In this document: positions 61,462 to 64,000 of the stretch, one piece after another
How the letters are laid out: each line of letters opens with the position of its first letter
Position numbering within the stretch: the first letter of the stretch is position 1
Assembly (NCBI GenBank): GCA_022575985.1
Contig: JAKSXM010000007.1
Span: 16,742,501-16,806,500, forward strand
Length of the DNA: 64,000 nucleotides
Direction: 5' to 3'
DNA from: Anagrus nilaparvatae
Lineage: Eukaryota > Arthropoda > Insecta > Hymenoptera > Mymaridae
Program-made: the position numbers and the translations under genes
The notes under the pieces: generated by a model
Databases searched by the model: none
Seen by the model: the letters and a program-made list of their open reading frames with translations, nothing else
What the model was told of the DNA's origin: nothing

Positions 61462-63708
61462 TATAAAAATCGTTTTTCAAGAGATTAAATTTTAGTAAAA
61501 TTAAAAGTTGAATTTTTTCGTTTTTAAAATATTTCAACAGTGGTTCAGGAAAGGTCAAAGATACAAAACTATGATAATATAAACTTTTCGCTATATAAAC
61601 AATGTACCTATTTTATACCCTCAGTCGATCAATTTTTTTGCATTTAATGAAATACCATGTCTTTAACAACGGGAAAGAATATAGGGATTTTACTTTGACA
61701 TTGAATGTCAAATATTCTTTTTTGTCCTTTTTTACTAAATAGCTACTGCCAGATTTTTCTTAAATTACTATTTGCACTCCCTTGAGTAAGAATAAATAAA
61801 AAAATTCAAACTCCTTCCCCAATTTCGTATTATATGTAATTGTTCAAATGAATCCTAACCATTCTCGAAATTCAGAGCTTCAATTAAATAAAATACATTT
61901 TATATGTTTAAAATATTAAATATCCTGTATTTTATAGAATTTTTAAATTTATAAATACTTTGTACCTTTCATAGGATTAATTTCACAGTACAGCTATCAA
62001 TGTACATAAGATAAAATATTTACTAAATCAAACACAAATTTTGTAATCAAACATTTTATACATATGTAACGGATATCACATAAGCTCGTTTAATTTTCAT
62101 ATGTATGAAAATATTGAATAAATAAATAAAATACACGATTTTTAGTTTACTGTCTATTAATTAATGACAATTCACTCAATATTCTATTTTTTCTGTAAAA
62201 AAAAAACACAATATGATTAATTGAATAAAATAATAATTAAATTAAATTTTCTTTTCAAACCCTACACGTAGTTTAAACAAAAGATTCAATATAAGTATTA
62301 AAAAAAAAGTTTAATAAGAAAATAGCATATTATAATAAAAAAAAAGTACGTACTAAAGTGATTAAGGATGAGTAAGCATTGGAGTTTTTTTTATTTTCAA
62401 CATTAAAAAAAAAAAATGAAAGAAAATTGTGTTAGTTTTTTACATAATATAAAAAAAAAGGATTAAATAAAAGATTAATAGTTGCATAGTAGAACTATGT
62501 TGTATAACTTGAAATTAAATATAAAATTCTCAACTAAAACTTTAACGGATCAAGTATTTTTAATAATGAAAAAAAATTGAAAAAAAAAATAAAATAAAGT
62601 TTTTACTGATTATTATTATTATTATTAGTAGTAATTTTTTGTTGTTGCATTTTTATTGGTTAAGTTTTATTTTTATACTTTAAAGAATTATTCAGTTAAA
62701 TCGATTATGAAACTAAAAGTTAATTACTTTATATTTTATGTAGATACATAAATAAAAAATTTAAAGTATAATTTTTTTTCATAGCTTACAGTGTTGTACC
62801 TTAAATTAACTTTTAAAATGATATTACATTTTTAGAGTATAAGAAAAGTGAGTTTATGGATAATATCGAAAGTAAAAAAAATGCCATTTTATGCAAGAAA
62901 AATCTTTATATTATAGAAAATATATGCCCTAAAGATAAATTCATTTTATTTTTTATATTTTGTAAACTCTAGCAGTTATAGTGGTTGTAGTGTATACTAG
63001 ATATACTAAATAAGTTATTATCGACAGAAAAAAGGTGTAAAATAAATTTTAAAGAAAGCTTAAATTTATGATAAATAAGTACGATGATTGTGAGTTACTG
63101 AGTAGATTTTTAAAATGTTATAAGTAAAATTTTGTTTTTGATTCGTTTGTACATAAATTTGTTTTGAGAAACCCAGAAACTGGAAAACCTATTAAAAAAA
63201 AATCTTTATACGTGTAAATGTGTCTATGAGTATTAGAGTACACTATAAAAAATAATAATTTTTTACCAACTCAATATTGAGTTGACGTCCCTTAGAACCC
63301 GTAAAGAGAATAATCACTTGATTCAAGGTAAAGAACTTAAATCAACGTATTGAAACCTTCAGTCAGCTAACTTGCTTTCTTTGCACGGGCTTTTGTTTAC
63401 ACTTCCGTCAGCTCAAAATAAGGTTGAAGAAAGTTGTCTTCCTTATTGAAACCATATGCTTTTTACCCGAGCCGAAAATTAAGTATACTTATAATAAGTA
63501 ATAAAGTATACATAAAGTTTTTATTATTAAAAATTTTGGTTGATTATTATAAGAACTAAGTATTATTAAAAATTAAATTAATTAATTGATAAGTCAGAAA
63601 AAAAATTCTAAAAATTTTCCATAACTACAACTCACAATAAATTGCTGTTATTCGTGAATAAAATAAAATTTAATTATTTAAATAATTAAAATTAAGCATA
63701 TATACACA
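61462..63708. other. AT-rich sequence upstream of the receptor gene
   Basis: No gene seen. Oligo-A tracts, an ATT repeat near 62612 and a less AT-rich patch at 63270-63480 that I cannot place. A first exon of the receptor gene could lie here but cannot be chosen by eye. Confidence 0.45.
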
Positions 63709-64000
63709 TTAGAGTGGACCTATTTTTGGACTTTGTGGAAAAACTTTGCTCCCCGGATTTTTTTGTGAAGTTTTAGTCATAAAAAGTTTCCAGTTCCAAG
63801 GATTTTACTTTAGCCCTGCAAAAACACGTGCCTGTAATCACATCAATTTTCCCATTTAAATAACATGGGAATTTTTAGTTTTCAGCTATACAAATTTTCA
63901 CAAAAGCCAAAAAGCGTTTTAAAATGCTAATTTCTACTGGAAAACATACTTTTATATGTTGTTAACACATACAAACCGCCCTGCATTCATTGCAAAGGGA
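63709..64000 (+). repeat. AGAGTGGACCTA repeat, copy 3, cut by the window end
   Basis: Starts TTAGAGTGGACCTATTTTTG with the TTTTTTTGTGAAGTTTTAGT and TTCCCATTTAAATAACATGG landmarks of copies 1 and 2, then diverges after about 63900. Confidence 0.65.

Noticed and set aside
62346..62420. Possible first exon of the receptor gene (ATG then a GTACGT donor)
   Set aside because: The frame from this ATG stops before the donor, so it cannot supply the start.

Overview
This is a very AT-rich eukaryotic window with long homopolymer runs, canonical GT-AG introns and many short, non-autonomous DNA transposons. The protein matches I recognise (a CUB/LDLa membrane receptor, an insect-type ionotropic-receptor relic, a FLYWCH/MULE relic and an arthropod-type zinc-knuckle transposon protein) point to an insect nuclear genome. 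I cannot resolve the order.

One host gene dominates. It lies on the minus strand from 59814 down to about 2052, and I can rebuild 13 coding exons with consistent splice phases. They encode about 1065 residues: a signal peptide, an LDL-receptor class A module, a series of CUB or CUB-like modules split by a Thr/Ser/Asn-rich linker, a second degenerate LDLa module, one membrane span and a short cytosolic tail. The 5' end, including the initiator Met, is not found and probably lies beyond 59814. The coding exons total only about 3.2 kb of a 58 kb span; the two largest introns are about 17.6 kb (7718-25269) and 20.9 kb (38728-59649). One intron is GC-AG. Another is 72 nt, in frame and free of stops.

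The introns are a transposon archive. From low to high coordinate: small hairpin elements (3688-4672); a palindromic element (6835-7362); a hAT-like element with an 8-bp target duplication nested in another MITE (9385-10500); a 1.69 kb long-TIR element (11023-12712); a 3.5 kb element whose inverted arms are about 150-bp satellite arrays around one zinc-knuckle gene (15930-19432); two further long-TIR elements (19734-21421 and 21712-24371); MITEs in 26-27 kb; a near-perfect hairpin of 1.67 kb (31989-33659); a decayed FLYWCH/MULE transposon (40072-41350); a GC-rich hairpin and nested MITEs (42-46 kb); a foldback element holding a tRNA-like sequence (46728-48192); a MITE at 51794-52568; a broken ionotropic-receptor-like gene (53171-53866); elements at 55114-56487; an element built from 17-nt palindromes (57583-59345); and a 1.37 kb hairpin (60094-61461).

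The elements do not act with the receptor gene. However, because they sit in its introns, its pre-mRNA should carry several hairpins with arms of hundreds of bases. The element with the most distinctive architecture is the 3.5 kb satellite-armed one at 15930-19432.
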